The notes under the pieces are model-generated. The model made no database searches. It was not told the DNA's origin and saw only the letters and a list, made by a program, of their open reading frames with translations. Shown here in pieces: positions 30,033 through 38,641 of a stretch of 38,641 bases of DNA. Location: positions 1-38,641 of the forward strand of contig AVPN01000111.1 in NCBI GenBank assembly GCA_000695325.1, read 5' to 3'. Source of the DNA: Pleurobrachia bachei. Lineage: Eukaryota; Ctenophora; Tentaculata; Cydippida; Pleurobrachiidae. Within the stretch, counting starts at the first letter, position 1. The number at the start of each line of letters is the position of its first letter. A program made the position numbers and the translations under genes.

Positions 30033-31097
30033 TGATATACCTCTGAAGGTTTGGTACATTGGGGATGATCGGAGGCTGTCTTTAACTCTATCAAAGACAC
30101 TCTCTACACCGGAACAGTCCAGTCGTTTGCTCAACGGGGAACACCCTGCAGGTATAATATGATGATGATCAGATATCGAGTTATGCAGAGATAACACAAT
30201 ACAATCAAATACATTAGCTAATATAAAGACTAAAAATGATTCATATATTATTTAACTTTGATCATATAATTTGCACTACATGTACCTACGGACAGAAGGA
30301 TCAGGATGAAGAGAAATGGGCGCATGAGACAGCACCTCCTCTCATCTCTCCTCACCTCTACGACCAAGGCAACTGCAACACTATAACACAACACAACGAC
30401 ATCTATCAGGCATTATTTCTATTTTTAGCCCTCACGGCAGTATATATACACAAATCACTCTTTTTTTTAATTGAACGAAATTATTGACAAAATTGTGGCA
30501 AGGTGGTGTGTGTGGGACAGTTGGTACGCGGGTGCAATATATAGCTACACATGTGTTCGGAGCTAGGGGAGGAATATAAATGTATGAAGCTTCAGAGGAC
30601 GCATGGGGGCACAGTCGAGAGGATTACCTTGTGCACAGCTACAAAGTAGATTAAGCAATTTCGCGAAACGGTGTACTGTATATACATTCACTCACTGCAG
30701 GAGGCGTGTTAATAGCGTGTGCACATGTTCATATATGGTAGAAGCTGAATGCTCCAACGGTGCAGTTCATGGGGCCAACATGTGTTAACTGCAAACAGAG
30801 AGAGAGAGAGAGAGGGCATGCGTACGACATTTTTGAGTTTTTTTGGCATCATAATATGGAAGAGAAACACAGTTGCAGTGGACTTGGAGTTCACAGTTGG
30901 AAAAATAAATGGTAGAGCTGATGTACAAGCGTATGTAGCGTATTATGTAATCAAGATGTTTAGTGTTTACCATGAACAATTATAAAACCAAGCGGAACTT
31001 CCGAATAATGCACACTATTTACAGAAAAAAGAAGAGAAAAACGTGAAAGGACAACAGAGGAGAGACAGTATATAAAAAAAACTACACAGTTCGCATA
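30033..31097. repeat. Tandem duplication, 1,065-base unit, copy 2
   Basis: This is the second copy of the unit, ending at ...TTCGCATA before unique sequence. It repeats the whole presumed glypican promoter region, including a short (GA)n run and a TATATATA stretch, so the gene may have two start regions. Confidence 0.93.
30041..30325 (-). pseudogene. Second copy of glypican exons 1 and 2 (30286-30325 and 30041-30145)
   Basis: Both exons are intact, with splice sites identical to the proximal copy: signal peptide exon and a 105-base exon 2. Only these two exons are present, so this copy cannot make a glypican alone. A transcript starting here could still splice onward into the main gene. Exon 2 is symmetric (phase 1 at both ends), so inclusion of both copies would stay in frame and repeat 35 residues. 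It could instead be an alternate first exon set, or an assembly duplicate. Confidence 0.75.
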
Positions 31098-31220
31098 CAA
31101 AGCAATGTAGCAGTACAGCTCTGCAGCTACACAATGTCAAGGTGGCAAATGATAATTGAGAGTTTTCTGACACGCCTGGCAAGACGGGCGTGTTGGAATT
31201 CGGTTATAATTACTCCAGAG
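31098..31220. other. Unique spacer between two tandem duplications
   Basis: About 120 bases separate the glypican 5' duplication from the next repeat array. It contains a small hairpin-like inverted repeat (ACACGCC ... GGCGTGT, around 31171-31194) and no ORF. Confidence 0.5.
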
Positions 31221-31593
31221 GGAGGTTTAGCCTCAAATGTTTATGAAGTCCTATTATAGAGCGTCTAATTAGTGTACGGATAAGCTATACCGGGGAGTCC
31301 TCAATTTTATTTCTACTTTCAAACGGAAAAAGCTCAATAGCAGAGTGCATAAACTAGAATAAAATTCCATCGACCGAAATGAAAGGAGATCAGAGATGGA
31401 TGGGGATCTGTAAAAAACTATAAAAACACGTACTTCCGGAGGATTGAAAGAGACAGATATCCAGACAGACATTCCAGAAATGCAAATGCCAAATTCTAAA
31501 AAATTAAAAATTCAAGTCAAAATTAAAATATTGTGTTCGTCATAATGCCGCGGCAGCTGAGTTAGATGTTCCAGTCTACGTCAGTGAATAATC

Positions 31594-32160
31594 AACTTCC
31601 AAAGAAATCAAGATTGGAGAGATAGAGAAAGATAGGGAGAAAGATAGTGAGAGATTAGGGAGAGAAAGATGCAAATGAGAACACAGAGCACGCGATATAA
31701 ATGAGAGAGGAAGATCATGAAGATTAGATGCAAGTAAGGAAAAGATGGAAAGATAGTACATATGGTGGTTATAGTGCAGTTTTAGCTTACACACACGCAC
31801 ACACACAATCTGAGCATCATGCTGCGAGTAAAAAGAGCTGATTAATCAAATTCGACACGGAGAGTAATTAAGGGAGAGAGAGAGACATGGAAGGAAGAGA
31901 GGGAGAGACAATTCGGACAGTGGATGAGATTGTGAGAGATGAGAGGATATGATTTTGAGAGACTAAGATAGTGGCAGAAAAAAAGATAGTCATGGCTTAT
32001 AAAGAGAGCTTCTCGTCGTAAATCTTATTACAGAGAGAGAGTTGAACAATCGACAGGAATCGAGAGTTCCTGTCATCAAAAAAAGAAGGAAAGGGAGAGA
32101 GAGAAAGAGAGAGGGGGAGAGAAAGAGGGAGATATGAGATGAGTGAAAGAGGTATAGAGA
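31594..32160. repeat. Purine-rich (GA-rich) low-complexity tract, copy 1
   Basis: Long runs of GAGA, AGAGAAAG and GGGAGAGA on the plus strand explain the Leu/Ser-rich open frames on the minus strand. The tract recurs at about 33554-34130 in copy 2. Such tracts can form triplex structure and are prone to slippage, which fits the length differences between copies. Confidence 0.8.
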
Positions 32161-32193
32161 TAGAGAATAATCTGTAATAATAGAGATAATATA

Positions 32194-32365
32194 CAGTCGG
32201 ACCCCCATTTTGTGACACCTTCGGGGGAAAGGCTTTTGTCCACTAAATCGGGGTGTCCACTAAATCGGGGTCAAATAAGGTTAATTTCCTATATCGGGGG
32301 AAAGAAATTCTGTCCCTAAATCGGGGTGTCCCTAAATCGGGGGGCCCTAAATCGGGGTCCGACTG
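32194..32365. mobile_element. Pogo/Tigger-like MITE, copy in unit A1 (172 bases)
   Basis: Both ends read CAGTCGGACCCC as inverted repeats and are flanked by TA (32192-32193 and 32366-32367). CAGT ends with a TA target duplication are typical of pogo-type mariner elements. The inside is made of short variants of CTAAATCGGGGTGTCC in tandem, with no coding capacity. Confidence 0.82.
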
Positions 32366-33553
32366 TATATGATTAGTATGCGAATCTAAAATAAATATAT
32401 GGAAGTCAATGGGATGATATCCGTGGTACAGCTGCCTGTCAAAATTCAACCACTTTTTCGACTCCAAACTTGATGAGCGGCATGGTCGTCAATTACGGCC
32501 ACTTGACACAAAGTCACACACACAGTACGTACAACAAAGAAATTTGGAAATATATAGATAGCCTTGTGTCAGCACTGTCCACTTCCGCTCCTATTTACGG
32601 AGTACCGTCGCGGCGATCCATATATTTCCATTGTGTCAGTATATATAACGTGGGAGAAGAATCTTATGTGTTATTGTAGGACATGTTGACAATGAATCAG
32701 GAACTGCTAATAAGGTTGTCCTATTGGAAATCGGGTCGAACAAGTTGAATCACAGTGTTGAATCACAATATACAAAGGGCGGATCAGGAATCTTTCCTGG
32801 CACATGGCATATCAAAATTAGAAAGCAGCTGTAATGACCATATGTGAATCAAACCCGACAAAACCGCATGAATCACAAGCTTTGAAAGTCTTTGAAAGAC
32901 ACACACACACACATGTCGGTATATGGTCCGGTCATGTTTTGTATGAAGTGTAATTATGACACTTTTTGATGAGCCTCACCGCGGAATAAAGGTGACAACC
33001 AGTTCACACTTCAGTTAAAAAGCGAAATTCGCTTATCGGAATACTGTAGAAAACCAAGTCATAAACGGATGTTTCTGAATATATTACACATAATACACTA
33101 CATACTGCAGTACACACTATCAGATATTACGTTGTTGAGTTCCCCCTTGTTCAACAAATATTACTGGTACTTGCTGTGCTGGAGGTTTAGCCTCAAATGT
33201 TTATGAAGTCCTATTATAGAGCGTCTAATTAGTGTACGGATAAGCTATACCGGGGAGTCCTCAATTTTATTTCTACTTTCAAACGGAAAAAGCTCAATAG
33301 CAGAGTGCATAAACTAGAATAAAATTCCATCGACCGAAATGAAAGGAGATCAGAGATGGATGGGGATCTGTAAAAAACTATAAAAACACGTACTTCCGGA
33401 GGATTGAAAGAGACAGATATCCAGACAGACATTCCAGAAATGCAAATGCCAAATTCTAAAAAATTAAAAATTCAAGTCAAAATTAAAATATTGTGTTCGT
33501 CATAATGCCGCGGCAGCTGAGTTAGATGTTCCAGTCTACGTCAGTGAATAATC

Positions 33554-34130
33554 AACTTCCAAAGAAATCAAGATTGGAGAGATAGAGAAAGATAGGGAGA
33601 AAGATAGTGAGAGATTAGGGAGAGAAAGATGCAAATGAGAACACAGAGCACGCGATATAAATGAGAGAGGAAGATCATGAAGATTAGATGCAAGTAAGGA
33701 AAAGATGGAAAGATAGTACATATGGTGGTTATAGTGCAGTTTTAGCTTACACACACGCACACACACAATCTGAGCATCATGCTGCGAGTAAAAAGAGCTG
33801 ATTAATCAAATTCGACACGGAGAGTAATTAAGGGAGAGAGAGAAGAGAGAGAGACATGGAAGGAAGAGAGGGAGAGACAATTCGGACAGTGGATGAGATT
33901 GTGAGAGATGAGAGGATATGATTTTGAGAGACTAAGATAGTGGCAGAAAAAAAGATAGTCATGGCTTATAAAGAGAGCTTCTCGTCGTAAATCTTATTAC
34001 AGAGAGAGAGTTGAACAATCGACAGGAATCGAGAGTTCCTGTCATCAAAAAAAGAAGGAAAGGGAGAGAGAGAAAGAGAGAGGGGGAGAGAAAGAGGGAG
34101 ATATGAGATGAGTGAAAGAGGTATAGAGAT
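33554..34130. repeat. Purine-rich (GA-rich) low-complexity tract, copy 2
   Basis: This is the second copy of the GA-rich tract, with a nine-base longer GAGA run near 33842. Confidence 0.8.
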
Positions 34131-34162
34131 AGAGAATAATCTGTAATAATAGAGATAATATA

Positions 34163-34299
34163 CAGTCGGACCCCCATTTTGTGACACCTTCGGGGGAAAG
34201 GCTTTTGTCCACTAAATCGGGGTGTCCACGGGGGAAATTTATCCTGTCACTAAATCGGGGTGTCACTAAATCGGGGGTTACTAAATCGGGGTCCGACTG
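34163..34299. mobile_element. Pogo/Tigger-like MITE, copy in unit A2 (137 bases)
   Basis: Same ends and TA flanks (34161-34162, 34300-34301) as the copy in A1, but the internal CTAAATCGGGG repeats differ in number and arrangement. The start of the 1,832-base duplication lies only two to three bases beyond its right TA. Confidence 0.82.
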
Positions 34300-35182
34300 T
34301 ACATGATTAGTATGCGAATCTAAAATAAATATATGGAAGTCAATGGGATGATATCCGTGGTACAGCTGCCTGTCAAAATTCAACCACTTTTTCGACTCCA
34401 AACTTGATGAGCGGCATGGTCGTCAATTACGGCCACTTGACACAAAGTCACACACACAGTACGTACAACAAAGAAATTTGGAAATATATAGATAGCCTTG
34501 TGTCAGCACTGTCCACTTCCGCTCCTATTTACGGAGTACCGTCGCGGCGATCCATATATTTCCATTGTGCCAGTATATATAACGTGGGAGAAGAATCTTA
34601 TGTGTTATTGTAGGACATGTTGACAATGAATCAGGAACTGCTAATAAGGTTGTCCTATTGGAAATCGGGTCGAACAAGTTGAATCACAGTGTTGAATCAC
34701 AATATACAAAGGGCGGATCAGGAATCTTTCCTGGCACATGGCATATCAAAATTAGAAAGCAGCTGTAATGACCATATGTGAATCAAACCCGACAAAACCG
34801 CATGAATCACAAGCTTTGAAAGTCTTTGAAAGACACACACACACACATGTCGGTATATGGTCCGGTCATGTTTTGTATGAAGTGTAATTATGACACTTTT
34901 TGATGAGCCTCACCGCGGAATAAAGGTGACAACCAGTTCACACTTCAGTTAAAAAGCGAAATTCGCTTATCGGAATACTGTAGAAAACCAAGTCATAAAC
35001 GGATGTTTCTGAATATATTACACATAATACACTACATACTGCAGTACACACTATCAGATATTACGTTGTTGAGTTCCCCCTTGTTCAACAAATATTACTG
35101 GTACTTGCTGTGCTGTAAGACTATTGAATTTCATCGTGTGTGCGTGTATCAATTGACTGTCTGCTTGTTCCTCTTGTTCAAA

Positions 35183-35469
35183 ATGAAGAACTGTACCGGC
35201 TTGGTTTACAATTGTATTCCCGTTCAAAGTATAGGTAAGTTAGCTAGAAAGTTCAAGTAAAACTAATATTTTGTATAGTTTAACTAAGATCTTAATCAAT
35301 ATCCTTCTATTCAGTAAAAAATATGGGGATTGCATTTCCTTTGGCTCTCGTTTGGTCAATGCTCCTGTTTGTTGCCTACCTTCAAAGACCCAGACAGAAT
35401 ACCACCGAAGAAAATGAAGCAGTTTCAGAAACCGATTACAGAGATTTAGTTTCCACTTGGAAGGACTGA
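35183..35469 (+). CDS. 68-residue single-pass membrane protein, copy 1 (two exons)
   Basis: Exons 35183-35234 and 35315-35469 join across an 80-base GT-AG intron. The product starts MKNCTGLVYNCIPVQSIV, has one hydrophobic segment of about 20 residues (MGIAFPLALVWSMLLFVAYL), and then a polar tail ending DYRDLVSTWKD. A short N-terminus, one membrane span and a charged tail fit a small integral membrane protein of the ER or mitochondrion. I cannot name the family. A distant likeness to SMIM8-type proteins (basic/Trp/Asp C-terminus) is only an impression. The upstream in-frame ATG at 35003 looks like UTR read-through. The gene converges with the minus-strand gene whose stop is about 165 bases away. 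Confidence 0.65.
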
Positions 35470-35633
35470 GAGTTATTGATGTTATTCAAATTATCACGAT
35501 TACTTACTGAAAAGAGATTCCGGTAGGATCATCTGTTTTATTCCAACCATTTCATTTTATGTTTTTACACCAAATCTATTATATCTTAAATTTATGTAGG
35601 ACAAAACGACACATTGTTTTATAAAAGTAAAAC
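35470..35633. other. Spacer between convergent genes (also at 37302-37465)
   Basis: About 165 AT-rich bases lie between the stop of the membrane microgene (+) and the stop of the minus-strand gene. The two 3' UTRs must lie here and may overlap. I see no clear AATAAA on the plus strand. Confidence 0.5.
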
Positions 35634-36233
35634 CTAATCACGTAAAAATCTTAACAAATTGGCAACACTAGAAGTCCGTTTATTTCTGGTATGATTGTTA
35701 TGGTCACTAACATCTAATGTTGATTGTGGACGGGGCCGGGCCTTCCCATCGATCCCGCCAAGTGTAGACTGTGGACGGTCCTTCTTTTTCCGCGAGATCC
35801 GTGGGGATTTAAACGCTATGAGGTTTGAGTAAGACTTGCTGTGAACACTCTTAGGCCGAGCGGCAGCGGGCGGGGGTGATAATGCAGTACTGCTACTTAC
35901 CAAGGATGGATCAATAGTGTTTCGTAGAAGTTCTTTCAGTGATCGTCCCTTGCGTTGGCGGAGTACAACTGTTGGCGTTCGTGGTGGAGTTGAGAGAGTT
36001 GGGAATTTCGAGGAGACTCTCTCCTTGCACAACTTGCACTGTATACAAGTCTCGGAGTGCCAGCGTGGATCCAGGAATCCCTGTTTTACAAAAGTCTCTA
36101 AGTTAGGCTCACTGGTAAATTTAGATCTGAGCAAATGATTAGTATGCGAATCTAAAATAAATATATGGAAGTCAATGGGATGATATCCGTGGTACAGCTG
36201 CCTGTCAAAATTCAACCACTTTTTCGACTCCAA
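35634..36233 (-). pseudogene. Truncated copy of the 310-residue gene, fused to a foreign 33-residue start
   Basis: Bases 35634-36135 repeat the last 167 or so codons of the gene at 37466-38398. At the duplication junction the N-terminal half is missing. Instead the frame runs on into the start of unit B copy 2, giving an open 199-residue chimera that begins MESKKWLNFDRQLYHGYHPI. It keeps the CxxCxxC motif and C-terminus. Whether it is transcribed is unknown, and the foreign start is probably chance coding. Confidence 0.8.
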
Positions 36234-37967
36234 ACTTGATGAGCGGCATGGTCGTCAATTACGGCCACTTGACACAAAGTCACACACACAGTACGTACAA
36301 CAAAGAAATTTGGAAATATATAGATAGCCTTGTGTCAGCACTGTCCACTTCCGCTCCTATTTACGGAGTACCGTCGCGGCGATCCATATATTTCCATTGT
36401 GTCAGTATATATAACGTGGGAGAAGAATCTTATGTGTTATTGTAGGACATGTTGACAATGAATCAGGAACTGCTAATAAGGTTGTCCTATTGGAAATCGG
36501 GTCGAACAAGTTGAATCACAGTGTTGAATCACAATATACAAAGGGCGGATCAGGAATCTTTCCTGGCACATGGCATATCAAAATTAGAAAGCAGCTGTAA
36601 TGACCATATGTGAATCAAACCCGACAAAACCGCATGAATCACAAGCTTTGAAAGTCTTTGAAAGACACACACACACACATGTCGGTATATGGTCCGGTCA
36701 TGTTTTGTATGAAGTGTAATTATGACACTTTTTGATGAGCCTCACCGCGGAATAAAGGTGACAACCAGTTCACACTTCAGTTAAAAAGCGAAATTCGCTT
36801 ATCGGAATACTGTAGAAAACCAAGTCATAAACGGATGTTTCTGAATATATTACACATAATACACTACATACTGCAGTACACACTATCAGATATTACGTTG
36901 TTGAGTTCCCCCTTGTTCAACAAATATTACTGGTACTTGCTGTGCTGTAAGACTATTGAATTTCATCGTGTGTGCGTGTATCAATTGACTGTCTGCTTGT
37001 TCCTCTTGTTCAAAATGAAGAACTGTACCGGCTTGGTTTACAATTGTATTCCCGTTCAAAGTATAGGTAAGTTAGCTAGAAAGTTCAAGTAAAACTAATA
37101 TTTTGTATAGTTTAACTAAGATCTTAATCAATATCCTTCTATTCAGTAAAAAATATGGGGATTGCATTTCCTTTGGCTCTCGTTTGGTCAATGCTCCTGT
37201 TTGTTGCCTACCTTCAAAGACCCAGACAGAATACCACCGAAGAAAATGAAGCAGTTTCAGAAACCGATTACAGAGATTTAGTTTCCACTTGGAAGGACTG
37301 AGAGTTATTGATGTTATTCAAATTATCACGATTACTTACTGAAAAGAGATTCCGGTAGGATCATCTGTTTTATTCCAACCATTTCATTTTATGTTTTTAC
37401 ACCAAATCTATTATATCTTAAATTTATGTAGGACAAAACGACACATTGTTTTATAAAAGTAAAACCTAATCACGTAAAAATCTTAACAAATTGGCAACAC
37501 TAGAAGTCCGTTTATTTCTGGTATGATTGTTATGGTCACTAACATCTAATGTTGATTGTGGACGGGGCCGGGCCTTCCCATCGATCCCGCCAAGTGTAGA
37601 CTGTGGACGGTCCTTCTTTTTCCGCGAGATCCGTGGGGATTTAAACGCTATGAGGTTTGAGTAAGACTTGCTGTGAACACTCTTAGGCCGAGCGGCAGCG
37701 GGCGGGGGTGATAATGCAGTACTGCTACTTACCAAGGATGGATCAATAGTGTTTCGTAGAAGTTCTTTCAGTGATCGTCCCTTGCGTTGGCGGAGTACAA
37801 CTGTTGGCGTTCGTGGTGGAGTTGAGAGAGTTGGGAATTTCGAGGAGACTCTCTCCTTGCACAACTTGCACTGTATACAAGTCTCGGAGTGCCAGCGTGG
37901 ATCCAGGAATCCCTGTTTTACAAAAGTCTCTAAGTTAGGCTCACTGGTAAATTTAGATCTGAGCAAA
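36136..37967. repeat. Tandem repeat unit B, copy 2 (1,832 bases)
   Basis: This copy is nearly identical to copy 1 (one difference seen: c34570 against t36402). Its right side continues into the intact N-terminal half of the 310-residue gene. The junction between the copies shows only about two to four bases of shared sequence, as in end-joining. Confidence 0.92.
37015..37301 (+). CDS. 68-residue single-pass membrane protein, copy 2 (two exons)
   Basis: Exons 37015-37066 and 37147-37301 are identical to copy 1 at all bases compared, including the intron and about 700 bases upstream. Both copies keep full coding potential and the same 5' flank, so both could be expressed. This copy faces the intact 310-residue gene, and is therefore perhaps the one whose 3' context is original. 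Confidence 0.65.
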
Positions 37968-38398
37968 TCAAATCCTGCCCATCGGTACCAGTTGCATGTT
38001 TTATAGTGTTTTATCTTGGATTCTGGCGGTCTACCCGGTTTTTCAGGTGTTACTCTGACTCGGGGTGACATTGGCCACCTTTTCAGGGGGTCCGATGTGT
38101 ATGTTTCAAAGGTAGGTGATGTACCTATCCTACGACGATGGTAGTCGGCCAAGGCGTGGTGAGCAGCCTCATTCGATCCCTGAAAGTCTCTAACACGAGT
38201 CTTGACTAACATTCTATCCTCCAGGGAGCCCAGGATAAGTGATGACCTCGTTTGGGGCTTATAACTGAAGGGAGAGGGAGTTGTGGTTGGGGATGAGGTG
38301 TCAGGTGACTCCAAATCGAACATGCTGGCTGTAGTCCCCCGGGAGGAGAATCTGCTGCCTCCCACCCTGCTGTTTACTGCATTTCTTCTGTTTGTCAT
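37466..38398 (-). CDS. Unrecognised 310-residue basic, Ser/Pro-rich protein with a CxxCxxC motif
   Basis: This uninterrupted reading frame starts at ATG 38398, with a stop immediately upstream in frame, and ends at TAG 37466. The protein has no signal peptide or membrane span. It is rich in Arg, Ser and Pro and looks mostly disordered. Features: FDLESPDTSSPTTTPSPF near the N-terminus, KHYKTCNWYRWAGFDLLRSK in the middle, WHSETCIQCKLCKERV (three Cys in CxxCxxC spacing, maybe metal binding with the upstream Cys and His), and two RPQSTL repeats near the C-terminus. The mid-region with W, C and H residues looks like the conserved core. I do not recognise the family. Extra 5' exons beyond 38398 cannot be excluded. 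Confidence 0.65.
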   Translation of the reverse strand: MTNRRNAVNSRVGGSRFSSRGTTASMFDLESPDTSSPTTTPSPFSYKPQTRSSLILGSLEDRMLVKTRVRDFQGSNEAAHHALADYHRRRIGTSPTFETYTSDPLKRWPMSPRVRVTPEKPGRPPESKIKHYKTCNWYRWAGFDLLRSKFTSEPNLETFVKQGFLDPRWHSETCIQCKLCKERVSSKFPTLSTPPRTPTVVLRQRKGRSLKELLRNTIDPSLVSSSTALSPPPAAARPKSVHSKSYSNLIAFKSPRISRKKKDRPQSTLGGIDGKARPRPQSTLDVSDHNNHTRNKRTSSVANLLRFLRD

Positions 38399-38641
38399 TA
38401 TTCCTCACCTTCCTGTTATGATAGAACTTGTCAATAGAGTGACAAAAAGAGAGATAGAGAGGGAGATAGAGGGACGGGCAGAGAGAAAATGATCACGACT
38501 TATGATACAGAGTTCGCTGTCTCAAACAGTTGTTAGAAAATTGGATCAATGATCAATAATAAGGGCGGGTTCTCTCTCTATATCTTTTTACTATAAAGGA
38601 ACGATAACTTTTCTTACAGCTGTTCCGTCTTACAACAGATC
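38399..38641. other. 5' flank of the 310-residue gene
   Basis: This is AT-rich and GA-rich sequence with a short run of AGAGAGATAGAGAGG (about 38446-38470). It should contain the upstream region or a non-coding first exon of the minus-strand gene, but I cannot place a promoter. Confidence 0.4.

Larger units (their letters stand above)
31221..33180. repeat. Tandem repeat unit A, copy 1 (1,960 bases)
   Basis: The unit begins GGAGGTTTAGCCTC and ends ACTTGCTGTGCT, directly followed by the next copy. It holds a long purine-rich tract, a small MITE and about 800 bases that also occur a third time further right. No gene is supported: open frames here are low-complexity pyrimidine/purine frames. In this copy the duplication stops before the microgene. 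Confidence 0.92.
33181..35114. repeat. Tandem repeat unit A, copy 2 (1,934 bases)
   Basis: This copy is near-identical to copy 1. Differences seen are an extra nine bases in a GAGA run near 33842, a 35-base shorter MITE, and single changes such as t32636 to c34570. Its right end leads into the 5' region of the first microgene, so this copy keeps the original context on the right side. Confidence 0.92.
34304..36135. repeat. Tandem repeat unit B, copy 1 (1,832 bases)
   Basis: The unit runs from ATGATTAGTATGCG next to the MITE to GATCTGAGCAAA. It carries microgene copy 1 and the last half of the 310-residue gene. It overlaps unit A copy 2 over 34304-35114, so that segment exists three times in the window. 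Confidence 0.92.

Noticed and set aside
31990-32218. Leu/Ser-rich minus-strand frames in the GA-rich tract, resembling hydrophobic membrane proteins
   Set aside because: They are translations of a GA-rich low-complexity repeat and break up when the repeat length changes.
32470-32679. 69-residue plus-strand frame (MMSGMVVNYGHL...) present three times (also 34404 and 36236)
   Set aside because: Its repetition is explained by the DNA duplications, not by selection. It has no domain and no splice context.
1-38641. CRISPR arrays, tRNA or rRNA genes, bacterial operons, retroviral or other virus-like elements
   Set aside because: None of their signatures was seen. The introns and protein families are animal nuclear.

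Overview
The window looks like compact nuclear DNA of an animal. Genes are broken by many short GT-AG introns (mostly about 50 to 250 bases), and the encoded families (glypican, secreted C-type lectins, thyroglobulin type-1 and YWTD-like propeller modules) belong to the animal extracellular matrix. An early-branching or other invertebrate, for example a sponge, would fit, but nothing here fixes the species.

Left part (5-24145, minus strand): one enormous gene. I could follow 55 consecutive exons from a signal-peptide exon at 24145 to a splice donor at the left window edge. Reading phases agree at every junction except one homopolymer frameshift. It encodes at least about 5,160 residues: signal peptide, four C-type lectin domains (all with a QPD sugar-binding motif), a short Cys hinge, then an array of degenerate YWTD-like beta-propeller blades that continues past the window, with two thyroglobulin type-1 domains set into it. 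I do not recognise this architecture in a named protein, and it is the best candidate for something undescribed. One intron holds a 915-base DNA transposon relic with 185-base terminal inverted repeats.

Middle (25855-29260, minus strand): a complete 11-exon glypican gene (about 494 residues) with signal peptide, the conserved cysteine pattern and a C-terminal GPI-anchor signal. It points the same way as the giant gene, about 1.7 kb upstream of it. Its first two exons and 5' flank are repeated almost perfectly in the next 1,065 bases.

Right part (31098-38641): several overlapping, nearly identical tandem duplications (units of about 1,950 and 1,832 bases). They carry two copies of a two-exon microgene for a 68-residue single-pass membrane protein (+), an intact unrecognised 310-residue gene (-) and a truncated copy of that gene fused to a foreign start. 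Small TA-flanked, pogo-like MITEs sit in two of the copies. The near-identity means either very recent duplication or separately assembled haplotypes.

Exon borders come from reading splice sites and phase by eye. They are internally consistent but not confirmed by transcripts. Nothing viral or retroviral was recognised.
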